Shown here in pieces: positions 47,234 through 59,161 of a stretch of DNA of 64,000 nucleotides. The stretch's first letter is position 1, and each line of letters opens with the position of its first letter. Source of the stretch: Echinarachnius parma (taxonomy: Eukaryota > Echinodermata > Echinoidea > Clypeasteroida > Echinarachniidae); NCBI GenBank assembly GCA_037951105.1, contig JBAMJV010009687.1:1-64000 (forward strand), in the 5' to 3' direction. Made by a program: the position numbers and the translations under genes. The notes beneath the pieces are model-generated. The model worked only from the letters and a program-made list of their open reading frames with translations, was not told the DNA's origin and ran no database searches.

Positions 47234-47372
47234 CCGTATTTGTCGGTGTATTAACCGCACCGGTGTATTAACCGCACCCCCTAAAGTGTGGTTAATACGG
47301 TCGTGTATTAACCGCACCCCTTTTTTTTTTTTTTTTTGAAAAAAGGTGCGGTTAATACACCAGCAAATACGG
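47234..47372. mobile_element. Short CCGTATTTG-ended MITE
   Basis: Ends CCGTATTTGTCGGTGTATTA and TAATACACCAGCAAATACGG are inverted and flanked by TA on both sides. The interior has ttaaccgcaccccctaaagt and a T17 run. An isolated end of the same kind is at 37986-38015. Confidence 0.7.
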
Positions 47373-47760
47373 TATGCCTATTTGTTTGATTTATTTTCTT
47401 TCAAGAACTATCTTAGAACTATTTAAAACTAGAGAAAGTTGAACATTACTATTTCATGACATAATCACAAATTTGATCTTTCATTTCAATAAAAAAGTGC
47501 AGTCTGAACATAATGTATGCTACATGTACATGTACACCTGTATTCTCACACACGAATATCTGTTGAAATGATAGCCTTGGAGGGCATGTTATCTATTGAA
47601 GTTGAGCTCAGAGTCATGAGACTTTTGTCACATTAAGTTGTTCCCTTCTAGATTCTGAATTGCCCATAGATATAGTACATGGCCCACCAGGTTCTTGTAG
47701 GCAAGGGGTTAATACCAGTAAGCAGCCTTGGGAATGTTGTATGTAAAGCATCTATCAGCG

Positions 47761-48276
47761 TGTTCACACACAAACATTTTAATCCCTTAATCATGACTAA
47801 AGAATCCTGACTAACGATACGATGTATCGTTAGTCATGATTAAACCAAACTAACTCTTGCGTTCACACACACAAAGCCAAGATTCCACAACAGCTGGCTT
47901 CCAGGTGCACCGAACATCGTATAAGTGCGCAGTTTGCTTCTGCGCAGTGCATGTGTTGTCTTTTTTCTGTCTGCTGTATCCCTGTGCACGCGAACGTTCA
48001 CGTTAAGCCACGCCCAGTTAGTTACGAGTCATATAGCTAATCATGATTAAGCGAGCGACCGTTGTTCACACACGAAAAGAGCGTGATTCTATAGTCAGCT
48101 CTCGTACGAAACGACGATCAAACCCGTGTTTCGTTAGTCATGATTTGCTATACGTTGTTTCGTTAGTCAGCGTTCAGACACACAAATTTCATCGTATAGC
48201 TAATCAGCAGCTGATTCTATTATTCAGCTGCTGATTCTTTAGTCTTGATTAAGGGATGACATTTTTGTGTGTGAAC
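47761..48276. mobile_element. TGTTCACACACAAA-ended MITE
   Basis: A 516-bp element with inverted ends TGTTCACACACAAA/TTTGTGTGTGAACA. They are followed by TTAATCCCTTAATCATGACT and its mirror (tcttgattaagggatga). Inside are many copies of gttagtcatgatta and its complement, and a hairpin around tgtatcgttagtca (47805-47840). The target duplication is unclear. Confidence 0.65.
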
Positions 48277-48279
48277 ATG

Positions 48280-48875
48280 GGGCATGGCATTATTGGCCAA
48301 ACTAATTGAGCAATATTGTTGAAATACATTTAGTCCAACTCTCTACATTAACAAATAAGTTATGACAAACATGTACTGTAATATACATGTGGTATTCTTT
48401 CACATGGTAGGTGATGAACAGTGTATTATGTATATTGTTTTTTTGTTGTTGTTGTTGGGGTGTTTCCCAATACAGCTATCTCTCGCTTCAATGTCACATT
48501 ACGTTGTTCATCGTAAAGTACATAATGTATGTACATTTGTATGTGCACACTATAGTGTACATGATTGTCGTGTGAATATGATTTATAAGCAAGATGTCTG
48601 TCAGCTAGGCAGGGCTAGATCTGTCACTAATGGGAGCAGCTTTTACACCCGGAAAGTGGGGGTTTCAACCCAAATCTCTCTGAATAAACAAGGGTGGTGG
48701 TGTCAACGGTGGATGGCTAGTGCTACGAGGCACCCTTTCCTTCCCTGTTAAGACCTGTGCAGCTCTCGCATCTTTCACTACCATATCCCACAATCCCTCT
48801 TTGATGGATTTAACTCGAGGCTGGGAAAGGATATTTTCCTAGTCCAAAACAAATATAATATTGCCATATTTGGCA
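48280..48875. other. Intronic, nothing recognised
   Basis: The 129-codon ORF at 48362-48751 is the longest chance ORF in the intron. It has no recognised domain and starts within an AT-rich stretch. Confidence 0.45.
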
Positions 48876-48879
48876 ACTC

Positions 48880-49120
48880 TGTGAGCCATCAAAAAGAAGA
48901 TCATAAGAAAGAAAATTTGAGAAGAGATAGCTAAAGTTTTAAGTTGGCAATTCCTATACAAAAAGAGGTCATAAGAAAGAGAAATTGAGAGAGATCGCTA
49001 TAGTTGGCAATTCCTATGCAAAAGGAGATCATAAGAAAGATAGATTTAGAGAGATTTGCTATAGTTGGCTATTCCTTGAACTATCAGAAAGATAATTATA
49101 AGAAAGAGAAATTGAGAGAG
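48880..49120. repeat. Tandem repeat of about 62-66 bp, about four units
   Basis: Units share gatcataagaaagaaa, ttgagagagat, gctatagttggcaattcct and (t)atgcaaaa(g)gagatc. Purine-rich on the + strand. Confidence 0.75.
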
Positions 49121-50177
49121 AAGAAAGAGAAGGCATCCCATTTATTCCATTTGTGAAGAGTGGGATCTTGAACCTCGCCCCCTCCACACCCCCTGGGCGA
49201 TTTATCAGCCTCCTATATCTGGCTTTCTGCACCTCAGTGCGTCTACCAAACTCGGGAAGAGTCTCCCTGGGCTGGGGGGCAGGCAGGGGTGTGCTATAGT
49301 GGCTAGGTGTCTGCTGTTCAGCAGCTTGGGGTGCGCTATACCATTTGCTCCTGCCTGCCTGCCCGCCCGCCTGTCACCCTCTCGCCTCTCTTCTCACTCT
49401 CCGTCTCACCGCACTCTGCTCAAAATGCCCTCCTGACTTCCCTCTCTCCGTATCATCTTTCATATACGGCAGGGATGATGTGGTCATGCGCGTCTTCGTG
49501 CTGTAGTCTGTAGACAAAGAGGATCCCTTGGCCTGGATTTGACTGGGTTGTAATAGTGTGTCCAGTTGGCAAGGATGGGAAAAAATGGCCACAAAGGCAC
49601 AAAAAGAATCAAACAAATTGTGACTCCTTTGTCACAGGTAGTTCATGTATTATTAACGTAGCTTGGCCTGTTGTATGGGTACTTCAAATACTGCTTACGA
49701 GAAAAAGATTTTTTAATTATACAATATACATGAAGTAAGATACTTAATTTGGTTTCAAACATATAATATGAATTAAAAAGAGTTAAGAAAATGTTGGTTT
49801 CTCTGGAAAAAACATTATTTCTCTGAAAAAAAACAGCCATATTGTGAACAGATGTGTCTTTTCACAATTGGTTGTTTATTTTACTGATCAAAGTAAAGTA
49901 ATATATCATTGTTTGAAGTTGTGAATCTTATTAAAAAATACTGTATTGAGAAGTAGAAAATAGCATTATTTATTGACCTGAAAATAATCAGACAACATGT
50001 ACCATAAATTATTTCAAATACTCTTTTATGAAGTTTATTGTAGTGTGTACAAAAGTATTTACTGAAGCCAGGGATTTTCTGTGACATTTTTTACTCTCTT
50101 TGGAGCGTTTGTGAGACTAAAGTGCCCCTATTTCCAGTTGATCTAACATTATATCTGTTTGTTTTCCTGACTTGCAG

Positions 50178-50485
50178 AACAACGCCAGTGCCAGGAACTG
50201 AATACATTACGATAGATGCGCCCATGAACAATGAAACGGCTATGCCAGGAGATTCTGTCACGCTATACTGCAGGATACGAGGCTACCCTAAGCTTACCTA
50301 CTGGTGGTATCGGAACGACGCTATCATACGGGATGACATCGGACGCAACGTCCTACGAGAGTTCCCCGGGGGATCCTCGCTGACGATACGTGATGTGGGC
50401 ACACTGGATACGGGGTCCTATAAATGCATCGCAGCAACGCGCAATCTGACCAAGTCCTTGCAAGGCTCCATCACCCTCAGTGCAA
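50178..50485 (+). CDS. ROR-like receptor tyrosine kinase, Ig-domain exon
   Basis: A 308-nt exon between cttgcag and gtaagt, entering in phase 2 and leaving in phase 1. The product is an extracellular Ig-like C2/I-set domain. It opens with EYITIDAPMNNETAMPGDSV, and the PMNN segment is characteristic of ROR1/ROR2 (vertebrate 'EPMNNIT'). The conserved Ig residues are present: first Cys in VTLYC (50269-50271), Trp in YWWYRNDA (50302-50307), and second Cys in DTGSYKC (50425-50427). NET and NLT are possible N-glycosylation sites. ROR receptors bind Wnt5-type ligands through the Frizzled-like CRD, and that exon should come next, past 50485. Other Ig-bearing receptors are possible, but PMNN plus W..NDA favours ROR. 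Confidence 0.85.
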
Positions 50486-50627
50486 GTAAGTTTGGTTTTA
50501 TTTCTGCATTTTTCCAAATAGTGCACAATATATACATTAAAAAGCATGCATATCAAGTTTAGGGGAAGTCTATATGGATTTAACGAGTTATATCTTGTAT
50601 GAAATCTGTCTGGAACTAGTTGTACCC

Positions 50628-50800
50628 TTATCAGTCTTGGAGGTCTCGAGGCCGGCCTCGGCCTCGAGGCCGGCCTTGAGGCCGACTTTGCCAGGCCTCG
50701 GCCTCGGCCTTGGCCTCGTAATGCCGTGACTCGGACTCGTCCTCGGCCTCGTAGCATGCGGCCTCGGCCTCGATGACTCGAGGCCGGTTCGAGGCCGGAA
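50628..50800. repeat. GGCCTC-rich block, copy 1
   Basis: GC-rich repeats of ggcctcggcctc/gaggccggcc, then gtaatgccgtgactcggact. It starts with cagtcttggaggtct, as does the direct copy at 51262-51440. Arg/Pro/Gly-rich translations are artefacts. Confidence 0.85.
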
Positions 50801-51261
50801 GATTTCATAGAATCTGGTGAATTTAAGATTCAACATCTATTCACTATTTTGAAGTATTTTCCAATAATATTTCATTAAAAAAAAATAAAAATGTAAATCA
50901 TACGATTGATAGTTAAGTTCATGCGCAGCTACGACCTACGTACGTACCGTACCCATCGATATCTCTCGATGTAATATAGTACGGTACAGTCAAAGATCCT
51001 ACATACAGCGCTGCAGCGCTCTGATATACAGCGTGCGCACCCTAGAATTTGAAGATCTTGGTTGTTCAAAATTTTAAACAGCGTTGTTAGAGGGACCGGC
51101 TTAAACAGCGTTTTTGGTTGTTTAAAAAGTTGTTTAATTTGTTTTGCTGTGTATGCACAAGGCAAAGTAAGTTACGCAATGGCATGTGATCGATTAGATC
51201 ACGATTATTTGGTAATACTGAAGTATCTCGAAAATACTTTTGCATTTTCATGAAATTCTCA

Positions 51262-51440
51262 GTCTTGGAGGTCTTGAGGCCGGCCTCGGCCTCGAGGCCG
51301 GCCTCGAGGCCGACTTTGCCAGGCCTCGGCCTCGGCCTTGGCCTCGTAATGCCGTGACTCGGACTCGTCCTCGGCCTCGACCATGGTGACTCGGACTCGG
51401 ACTCGGCCTCGGACCATGGTGACTCGACTACAACACTGAC
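51262..51440. repeat. GGCCTC-rich block, copy 2
   Basis: Direct copy of 50628-50800 with a different ending (accatggtgactcggactcg). The 460 bp between the two blocks looks unique. Confidence 0.85.
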
Positions 51441-51464
51441 CCTTATGCAACCTAGGGAATGTCT

Positions 51465-51780
51465 CACTGGATCAAACCAGTATTACATGGTACCAATTCT
51501 AGGAAAAGTCTGGATGGAACCAGTTGTACCCTTTATCAAGTCTATGGGAAGTCTAGATGGAACCAGTTGTAACCTGTATCAATTCTAGGGGGAAGTCTGG
51601 CTGGAAACAGCTGGGGGAAGTCTGGCTGGAAACAGCTGGGGGAACTCTATGTGGAACCAGCTATGGGAAGTTTTGACTGGATCAAACCACTTGTACCCTG
51701 TATCAAGTCTAGGCTCAGGATGAATCTGTTTGGAACCAGTTATACCCTGTAATTAATCTAGAGGAAGTTTCATGTAAGGG
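51465..51780. repeat. Tandem repeat of about 50 bp
   Basis: Repeats of gggaagtctggatggaacca, gttgtaccctgtatcaagtct and shorter variants. Similar words just before the first GGCCTC block (50560-50628) suggest that the block landed inside this array. Confidence 0.7.
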
Positions 51781-52334
51781 ATGCAATGTTTTGGAACGAT
51801 AGAGAAATATATCTTTACAGTCTAAATTTCCCTTGAACATTACAGTATATATCTGTTTCACTTGTGTTACTGGTGTTATTGCTTGAAAGGGCCAGTGCTT
51901 GAAAAAATAGTTCCATCCCATATACACTTTTTAGAAAATAGCTTCACATGACAGCTATGCAACATGTCTGTGTTCAAACTTCAAGTAAACACTGGGTTAG
52001 ACAAGTAGGTTAGCCTTGCTTATAATCACCCCCTTTTTGTCCTGACACATAAATATAAAAAGCAAACACATTTTTAGGAAGTATACTTAATACTTTCTTT
52101 CAAGCCCCACTTAAAACTGTTTGTTGGATAACCTACTTCCCATGGAACTAATCCTAATGACAAATTTACAGGGTATTATAGAAGGGGATGGAAAAAAAGA
52201 GGGAGAGAAAACAGTTCTTTTGGGACAGTGGGGGTTACTGGAGAAGGTACCAGTCCTGGCTCACAATTGGAGCCCTTATTAGTTGGTAAAAGGGATGAAT
52301 TTGTAACAAAATAAGACTTCAAGATACTTTTCTT

Positions 52335-52362
52335 TTGGGGGGGGGGGGGGGGGGGGGGTGGA
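52335..52362. repeat. Poly-G run
   Basis: About 25 G residues with one late T; a G-quadruplex candidate and an assembly risk. Confidence 0.9.
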
Positions 52363-52686
52363 GTGGGATATAGGGTTTTTGTGCAAAGCTGTAAGACAAA
52401 CAACATACATGGTGCTAGGAATAATGGAGAGATTAGTTGAGGTGTCCTTAAGCACAGTAGGGTGGAATTCTCTCTCCCGGGCCCTGTTCCATTTGTCCAG
52501 ACATGGTCCAATCTTTATTCAGGACAAGTAACCTCATCTGTCCAGTTTTTTGTCCTTCTTTTATGATTTCTCACTGTTAACATAGTATATACTATTATAT
52601 AATAATAATGTTGTATTTATAAGGCACATAAGTATGTCTCTATGCGCTGTTAGAAATTGAAAATAAAAGGAAGGTTCAGCATACTA

Positions 52687-53667
52687 AACCGCTCAAAAAA
52701 AGTTCGGAAACTCAAATTTGATCGATCATATCTCTCGTATTTTTTAATAAGAATAGCATTCAAATAAAATATTCATGATCAAATATGATATCAACGGAAA
52801 GCCCAACAACTCTTCTGTATGAAAATGTGAAATTTATAATGATTTTTGTAAAGGGCGGCTGCAGGGAGATGAATGGGATGGAGCCTCAAAAGTGACCCAT
52901 TTTGAAACGCTCTGATTTCATTCATGCGTTTTCAATTGAATTCCTCTCATTCATGGCCAACTCATTCAAGTCGCATTACATCCTCTACACAATGGTATAC
53001 AGATACCGACACCAAATCAGAGCGTTTTGAAATGGGTCACTTTTGAGGCTCCCCCACATTCATCTCCCTGCAGCCGCCCTTTACAAAAATCATTATGAAT
53101 GTCACATGTTCATACAGAAGAGTTGTTGGGCTTTCCGTTGATATCAATTTAAATCATGAATATTTTATTTGAAATGCTAAAAAATCCTCCCAAAAGCTCG
53201 AAAAAAATGCAACGCTCTGATTTTTTGTCAACTCCATATCTTTTTGTCTGAGTTCACACTCGACCCATCTCCATATTCCGGTTCGCTGCACACACCCATT
53301 TGCATAATCCTTACGATTAATATGCCATCGTAATGAAGAGATAATTTCCATTAAAATGGTATCCAATTCAACAATTTTTATGAATGGAAAGGGTGGCAGT
53401 ATTCAATAGAATGTTAACCTTTAGAAAACTGATCAACACAATCATGCACTCGTAAATTGAATGCCTTGGGGCCATTTTGCGAGATTTCACTTCCTGCCTC
53501 CCCCTATTCTCTGGGCTACTGCCATCGCCCCAATTGCATAATCACTACACATAATGCACCGTTTGTATAATGAGGCTTTATTGTGAACCGATTTCGAGTA
53601 TTCTTATTAAAAAATACGAGAGATATGATCGATGAAACTTGAGTTTCCGAACTTTTTTTGAGGGGTT
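52687..53667. mobile_element. TA-flanked foldback transposon, non-autonomous
   Basis: Flanked by TA (52685-52686 and 53668-53669). Long inverted ends: AACCGCTCAAAAAAAGTTCG then GAAACTCAA, mirrored by TTGAGTTTCCGAAC then TTTTTTTGAGGGGTT, extending over ttaataagaat with one gap. A second inverted pair lies inside (about 52757-52925 and 53007-53178), including ggaaagcccaacaactcttc and ggcggctgcagggagatgaa. TA duplication and length fit Tc1/mariner derivatives. No transposase ORF. A short SINE-tail-like piece (ataataataatgttgtattt) precedes it. Confidence 0.8.
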
Positions 53668-53669
53668 TA

Positions 53670-54142
53670 TATTGTGTAGTAACTTAAATAACATTATATC
53701 AGACTATTATATGTGTATCAGAAAGATGCCATCCTGAATTTTGGTCATAAATGCAGACATACTAAGTATTTTGCCTGACATCTACAATACAAAGGAGAAA
53801 GAAAATCAGTACTGATCTAGTATGAATGATGCATAGATCTACATTATTAAAGGATGGGAGGCAGGGGGAACATAAACAAGTATTTTTGGCGGCTACTTCT
53901 CACCCCTGCCTGCATTAAATAGCAATGCAGATTAGATTTGTATTGAGCTGTATTAATGTATGCACATGAAGCAGTGAATAAAATACACTCAGGGCCAAGA
54001 TGCCCCATACATGTAAATGCCAAAAAGAGTCCCTAAAATCATAAAAGAGCCCCTGTAAATTTGCATATATAGAGTTCAATGCAAAACAACTTTAGAGTGC
54101 TATTTTCATGCAGGCGAGCTCGACAAGTAGCCCCCCCCCCCT

Positions 54143-54173
<31 letters not shown>

Positions 54174-55440
54174 AAAAAGATTTTAATTTTCCCTGTTTGC
54201 AAGGCTTCTTTTGCAGCTTAGTGGGTTAAATAACTCTGAGCCCGATCTACTGGTTTCACTGATGGGAGGAAACGGTCACTCAACACTGCTAGTGGAGTGC
54301 AAACCTTTCTGGGGAGCATTAGGCGGCCAGCTTAGTAGTGGCAAGTCTTTTGTTGATTGGCCAAATGCTAATTATAATCCCTCATTGCTGAAACCAGCAT
54401 AACATCTGATTGAAATAATCTTTTTAAATGTTGTTTTCCAACATCCTGTAATCTATGTTGTGTCAGTTGTTGGTTTTGTTCTAGATATTTTGTTCACCCA
54501 AAGTCAAGTCATATTATCAATGTTCAACAAAATATATTATGAAGCCCGTTTAAAAAACATTGATTAGTTATTTGGAAATTGAAGACCTTTATTAAATAAG
54601 GTTAGAAACGAATCCATTTTGGAATGTAAATGTATAATTAGAAAAACAAATTTATACAAGTTAGTAACAGAGGCGAGTATGTATTGTTTAAACTATTAGT
54701 TCAGATTCGTAAAATAGATGCGCGGTGCCATCTTGCCAATACCCAGTGCACAGGGCATGCCTAGTTCAAAATGGCGATCTACAGTGTGGCGTTCCCATGC
54801 TTGACACCCTTTAATCTAAACACATCTGGCAAGGGGAAGAGGTGGTGGGGGCTCTAAATCTCCCCCCTGTGAGCTGCATGCTGCCTACCATGCAACTCAT
54901 CACCAAGTCATCTGGTACAAACCCTCATACTAATGTTGCTTTCATGCTGGACAAATTTCTATCGGATGCGTCCGGACGCATCCGATGAAACGTCCAGCAT
55001 GAATGCTACAGAGGTGAAAAAGCCGATAGAATAGGCGATGAAAAGAAGAGAAAAAGGCGATTGTTTTCTCCTACTTTAGAGCAGGAGAAATTCACTTTCT
55101 ATCGGTGTCACTCCGATAGAATCGTCAGCATGAATTGGTTCGGGGAAAAAACACCGATTAAAACGGTCAAAGGTCGTGACCTTGTTCCGGCTAACGCAGT
55201 GCAGCGCGTGCTTTTTTTCGGAACACGGCGTGCGATAATATTATGCATAGCTAGCTCGTGTGTAAAGCGATTGCGCAACAATTCTTCACTTCCGGCGGGT
55301 GAAAGCAAAAGGCGATTAAATTCCCTCCACTATGAACGCTACAGAGGGGAAGTTGCGAATTGCCCGTTGTTGACATAAGAAATTCTATCGGACTTTTCTA
55401 TCGGTATTTTCTCCCGTTTGCCAAGCTTGAAAAGGGTATA
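53670..55440. other. No gene recognised; poly-C tract
   Basis: C-rich runs at 54128-54171. A GC-richer stretch at 54930-55430 contains cggatgcgtccggacgcatc (a palindrome near 54963) and several ctatcgg/ccgatag words, so it may be an unassigned MITE. The 105-codon ORF at 55061-55378 has no recognised domain. Confidence 0.45.
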
Positions 55441-55452
55441 AGCTGCCTTTAA

Positions 55453-55871
55453 AAGGACCCACCACCCAAAAATAATATTTGTATAAATGAAAGGTAATTG
55501 TTTTGGTAGTCTGTTCTACCTACACGTGCAGAAAAATTGGCTTCCAGATAAAAATGTAATAATTTGAAAAACTCATCACCATACTAGCTAAGTGTTCATG
55601 GGTCTGCATACAAAGACTATGGCTATTGTATAGGACGTAAATGTCTTTGTGGCTCTTTTGTCTCCTAACGTACGCGTGAATAGAGTTGGCGCACTCGTGG
55701 GCAATTTGCGCAAAGGGAACCATGAGGCCATAATGGTTCCGTAAGTGCTGGTGATTAATTGCATTGTTTATGAATACCACAACACTTTGCAAAGTGTTGT
55801 ACACCTATTTAATCAAACACTGATACCAAAACACATAAAGACTGTGTTGTCCTTTGCGGTGGTGGTCCCCT
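55453..55871 (+). mobile_element. MITE family C, copy 3
   Basis: Flanked by TTAA (55449-55452 and 55872-55875). It shares tacaaagactat, gcgcactcg, aaccatgaggccataatggt and aaagtgttgtacacc with 17811-18199 and 5679-6066. The right end GGTGGTGGTCCCCT is well kept. Confidence 0.65.
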
Positions 55872-55879
55872 TTAAAACC

Positions 55880-57700
55880 AACTCACACTTGGTCATGAAC
55901 TCTGGGTGCTAAGGTTGCTATCACTCCAGCGTAGCACTAGAAAAAGGGGAGTTTATATTAGCAGAAGTAATATTTTGAAACTCATTGAATAAGCTGGGAT
56001 ATAAGTACATCATCACCTAGCTACATGTACACTGTTCTTTTTTCCCAATCCAGGTTTTTTTTTGTGTGTGTGTAGATATATAGGATCTGCAAGGACACAA
56101 TCGCATGTTTTTCACACTTGATGTTTTATCACACATACATTTCCCTCAGGTTTACAACTGTAGCCTACTTATTTCCAACAGGTGTCTTGCGAAGTAATGT
56201 GATGCGAACATTTATAGAACTCTGGGGAAATCATATATATATATGATATAAACAGTATCCATATTGTTCAATAAACTGGATTCAAGCATTGTGAACATTT
56301 TATCTGATTGTCTTCAATCATATACCATGATGTATACTCAACTTCGGGGTTCTTTTGATTTGTTTGACTTTGGTACTTTTAGGCAAATTGGACAAATATT
56401 TATGGACATAAAAATTACTGTTTAAAAAAAACAAAAAAATTGTCAGTCATAATGCTTTTGTTGATTCATATCATATCATATTTGCTTTCTGCCAGTAGTA
56501 CCAGTAAACTGAGAAGTAGTTTACTATCTTTCTTAACAAATTTAAAGCAAAAAACAGATAAATTGCAGAACACACACATTCATTTCATATTTCATTTATT
56601 TAGGATTTTTCAAAAAGTATGTATCATTTCAGACTTACTAATTGTTTAAAACATTGGTTGATGTAGTGGAAATATGGAAAGATATTCGAGAGATAAGTAT
56701 ATTTCTGAAGACATACATAGATACGTGTAGTTGCAGATATTTTGATTCTTTCAAGTAATTCAAATCTCAACAAGTATGTCAGTTTGTTATGGCAGTAACC
56801 AAATGCTTCTGCTCTGCTAATGTAAATCCCTGCAGTAACTGTGGATGGATGATCCCAATGTTTCATATGATACTGTGTGTAAACAAAGCAGCCGTCAGGT
56901 TGATATCCCCTGGTCACTCACCCTTTCCACTGTATCTGACTGTCTGTCTGCCTTAGACACACAGTGGGGGCGGTGTTCACACGCAAACTTAAATGTGAAT
57001 GACAGTAGTGGGAAATGCCCCACCCTCTAGAAATGAAATGTACGCTCATATTACCAACCGTGTGAAAGAATATAGTTTTACTAATATATAGGATTATAAA
57101 AATTTGGCCAAGAAACCGCCTATTAATAGAAATATTTGCAAAATTATATATTGATCTGTTGCGGATAGATATCGCCAACGCGGAATCGCGCATACGCTAC
57201 GTGCATTATTGATCATGTGCGTTCGCTATACGGGCTTGTCCCCAGCTTGTTGATATCTCCAGTCCAGCGCTAGCGGCGCGGACAGGTGCGAACGGGCGGT
57301 GGATTTATACATTTCACGGGCGGGTATTGGATTTCTTCCGATATTTCTGCATTTAACGCATCGTTAGGTTCAGATTTTACCACACAAGCCCTTTTTAGAT
57401 ACTTATTCAACAATATTGACCAATTATAAACGTTTTCTGTAACTTTCCCAAAACTGTTATTCACCTATAACAATTTTGATTATAGGAAATTTCGGCTGTC
57501 GTCTTGATCAGCCTAATGAAATACCAATCACACAGATGAGCTTTCATGCTAATATTATTCAACTTTTTTGAGCCCCAAAACAAACACAATTCTGCAAATT
57601 AATACCAATGTTAAAGAAGAGGCATGTACGTTGGTTTGTAAAAAAAGCAACAACATATTTTCAAGATTATGATTTTGCTCTCTGAAATTCATGTACACTA
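55880..57700. other. Nothing recognised
   Basis: Mostly AT-rich unique sequence with short chance ORFs. Confidence 0.5.
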
Positions 57701-57717
57701 TTATGCAAATATTATGC

Positions 57718-57768
57718 AAGTACCCCGGGGTACCGTTGTACCCCGGGGTACCGTTGTACTCCGGTATC
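57718..57768. repeat. Short tandem of GTACCCCGGGGTACCGTT
   Basis: Three 18-bp units in a row, each a palindrome plus ccgtt; the last is diverged (gtactccggtatcc). Related words ggtaccccagtgtac and ggtaccccaggttacc follow at 57940 and 58005, so a wider diverged repeat may be present. Confidence 0.8.
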
Positions 57769-58266
57769 CTGCATTGTGTAGCGCCATCTTGTGTCCACCC
57801 GAAGTACAACCGTACCGCAGAGCAATCATGGACGCCGTATTGCGTTGTGCATGCAGCGCTTGTATGCAAGCTACCACGGCCACAAAGAGAGCATTTTGAA
57901 CGTAAATAAAGCATAACGAAAATAATTTCACACTCTTTGGTACCCCAGTGTACAGCTCTGAAAAATAAATAAATAATTAAACAAAATGGCGGATTTTCAT
58001 TTGGTACCCCAGGTTACCATTTATGTCATCAAATAGTGCATGGTTTGGACTTTGGTATATATACCAGAATATACACCGATACATTTTGAATTTCTCAAGT
58101 GCATTTGTATTGCATCAAGGACGTAGGCCGAGTGTGATATTATTAACTGGAGTCATGTTATTTGTAATGCATAGCATTGCTTTGTCACTCCATGGACCCT
58201 ACTCACCTCATGAGCAAAATGTTTCAATCTCACCTGGGAATACTTCATTGCATTCACTGAAACTAA

Positions 58267-58710
58267 GAGCCCTTTCACACACGGGCCAAATCGTGATTGC
58301 AATCATGTTTACAATCACGTGATTTTGTTGCTGACCTTTCACACGGGGAAAAAGTCTTTGCGCAGAACGTGATTAGAATCGCGATTCTGGAGACGTGTTT
58401 TATGCGTACTTGTTAATCAAACAAGGAGAGCACTAGCACTGCACTGCATGCACTGCACTCAAAGCGATTACTTAGCGCACAGTTTATCGGCGGAAGTTCA
58501 TGTAAGGCCACATACATATATGCTCCCAAATCGTGTTTTGGAGGAATCCATTCACACGAGAGAATCGATTAGAAAACACCTCCGGATCACGATTAGAGCA
58601 ATTTCGTGATTCTAGTTTGCTTTTACACGGATACAAATTACCGTGATTGTAGTGAAAAATGATTCCAATCGTGATAGCAATCACGATTTGGCCCATGTGT
58701 GAAAGGGCTC
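58267..58710. mobile_element. Harbinger-like MITE family F, good copy
   Basis: A 444-bp element flanked by TAA (58264-58266 and 58711-58713). Long inverted ends: GAGCCCTTTCACACACGGGC then CAAATCGTGATTGCAATCA, mirrored at the right by gattgcaatc... GTGTGAAAGGGCTC. A TAA (TWA) duplication is the signature of PIF/Harbinger. No ORF of the transposase or Myb-like type. Confidence 0.8.
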
Positions 58711-59161
58711 TAACACAGAAATCTTTGGCATTTTCCCTGGTACCAAGCCTGTAGGCTGTACCAAGTCTGTACCAAGCCATAGGAATGTTATATGTTGCAT
58801 TTTCTTTAGTTTCATACTGTAAATTGCTACTCATTTTAAAAGAGTGGCACAATCTGATTTACAGGGAAAATAGAGCAGATAGACATAGTGCCATGAAGCA
58901 TTTTGCTTGGGGTAGAGGATATTGGCTGGGTAAACATGAAGTGTAAGTTAAACCTATACTTTAGCCTAAGTCCCATTCACCTCATTATTAGCTAAATATT
59001 GTGCTAACAAGCATGTGAACCTGTAGGCATTCTTGTACATCTTCTGTATACTGCCCCATTGTGACATACAAAAGTCACATTATTAGGAGATACATGATAC
59101 ATTACATGTAGCATAGAGATGGGATAGGATATAGGGACCATAGAAATGAACCGCATCAGAA

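Larger units (their letters stand above)
33660..50177 (+). other. 16.5-kb ROR intron, phase 2
   Basis: Starts gtaagtc and ends in a pyrimidine-rich stretch with a possible branch site ctgac (50166-50170) before cttgcag. It contains a SINE, the second hAT-like element, several MITEs, two tandem-repeat blocks and about 2.4 kb (43710-46130) with no repeat that I recognise. No further exon is seen inside. Confidence 0.75.

Noticed and set aside
48362-48751. 129-codon ORF in the ROR intron as a possible nested gene
   Set aside because: No recognisable domain, no coding-like base composition and no splice or polyadenylation context that stands out.
50353-50808. 151-codon minus-strand ORF rich in Arg/Pro overlapping the Ig exon
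   Set aside because: It is antisense to the Ig exon and extends into the GGCCTC repeat; composition explains it.
50628-51440. The two GGCCTC blocks as terminal repeats of an element
   Set aside because: They are direct repeats about 630 bp apart, but have no target duplication, differ at their right ends, and the interior has no coding or primer-site feature.
57718-57768. Tandem GTACCCCGGGGTACCGTT as a CRISPR-like array
   Set aside because: The units are directly adjacent with no spacers, and the host looks animal.
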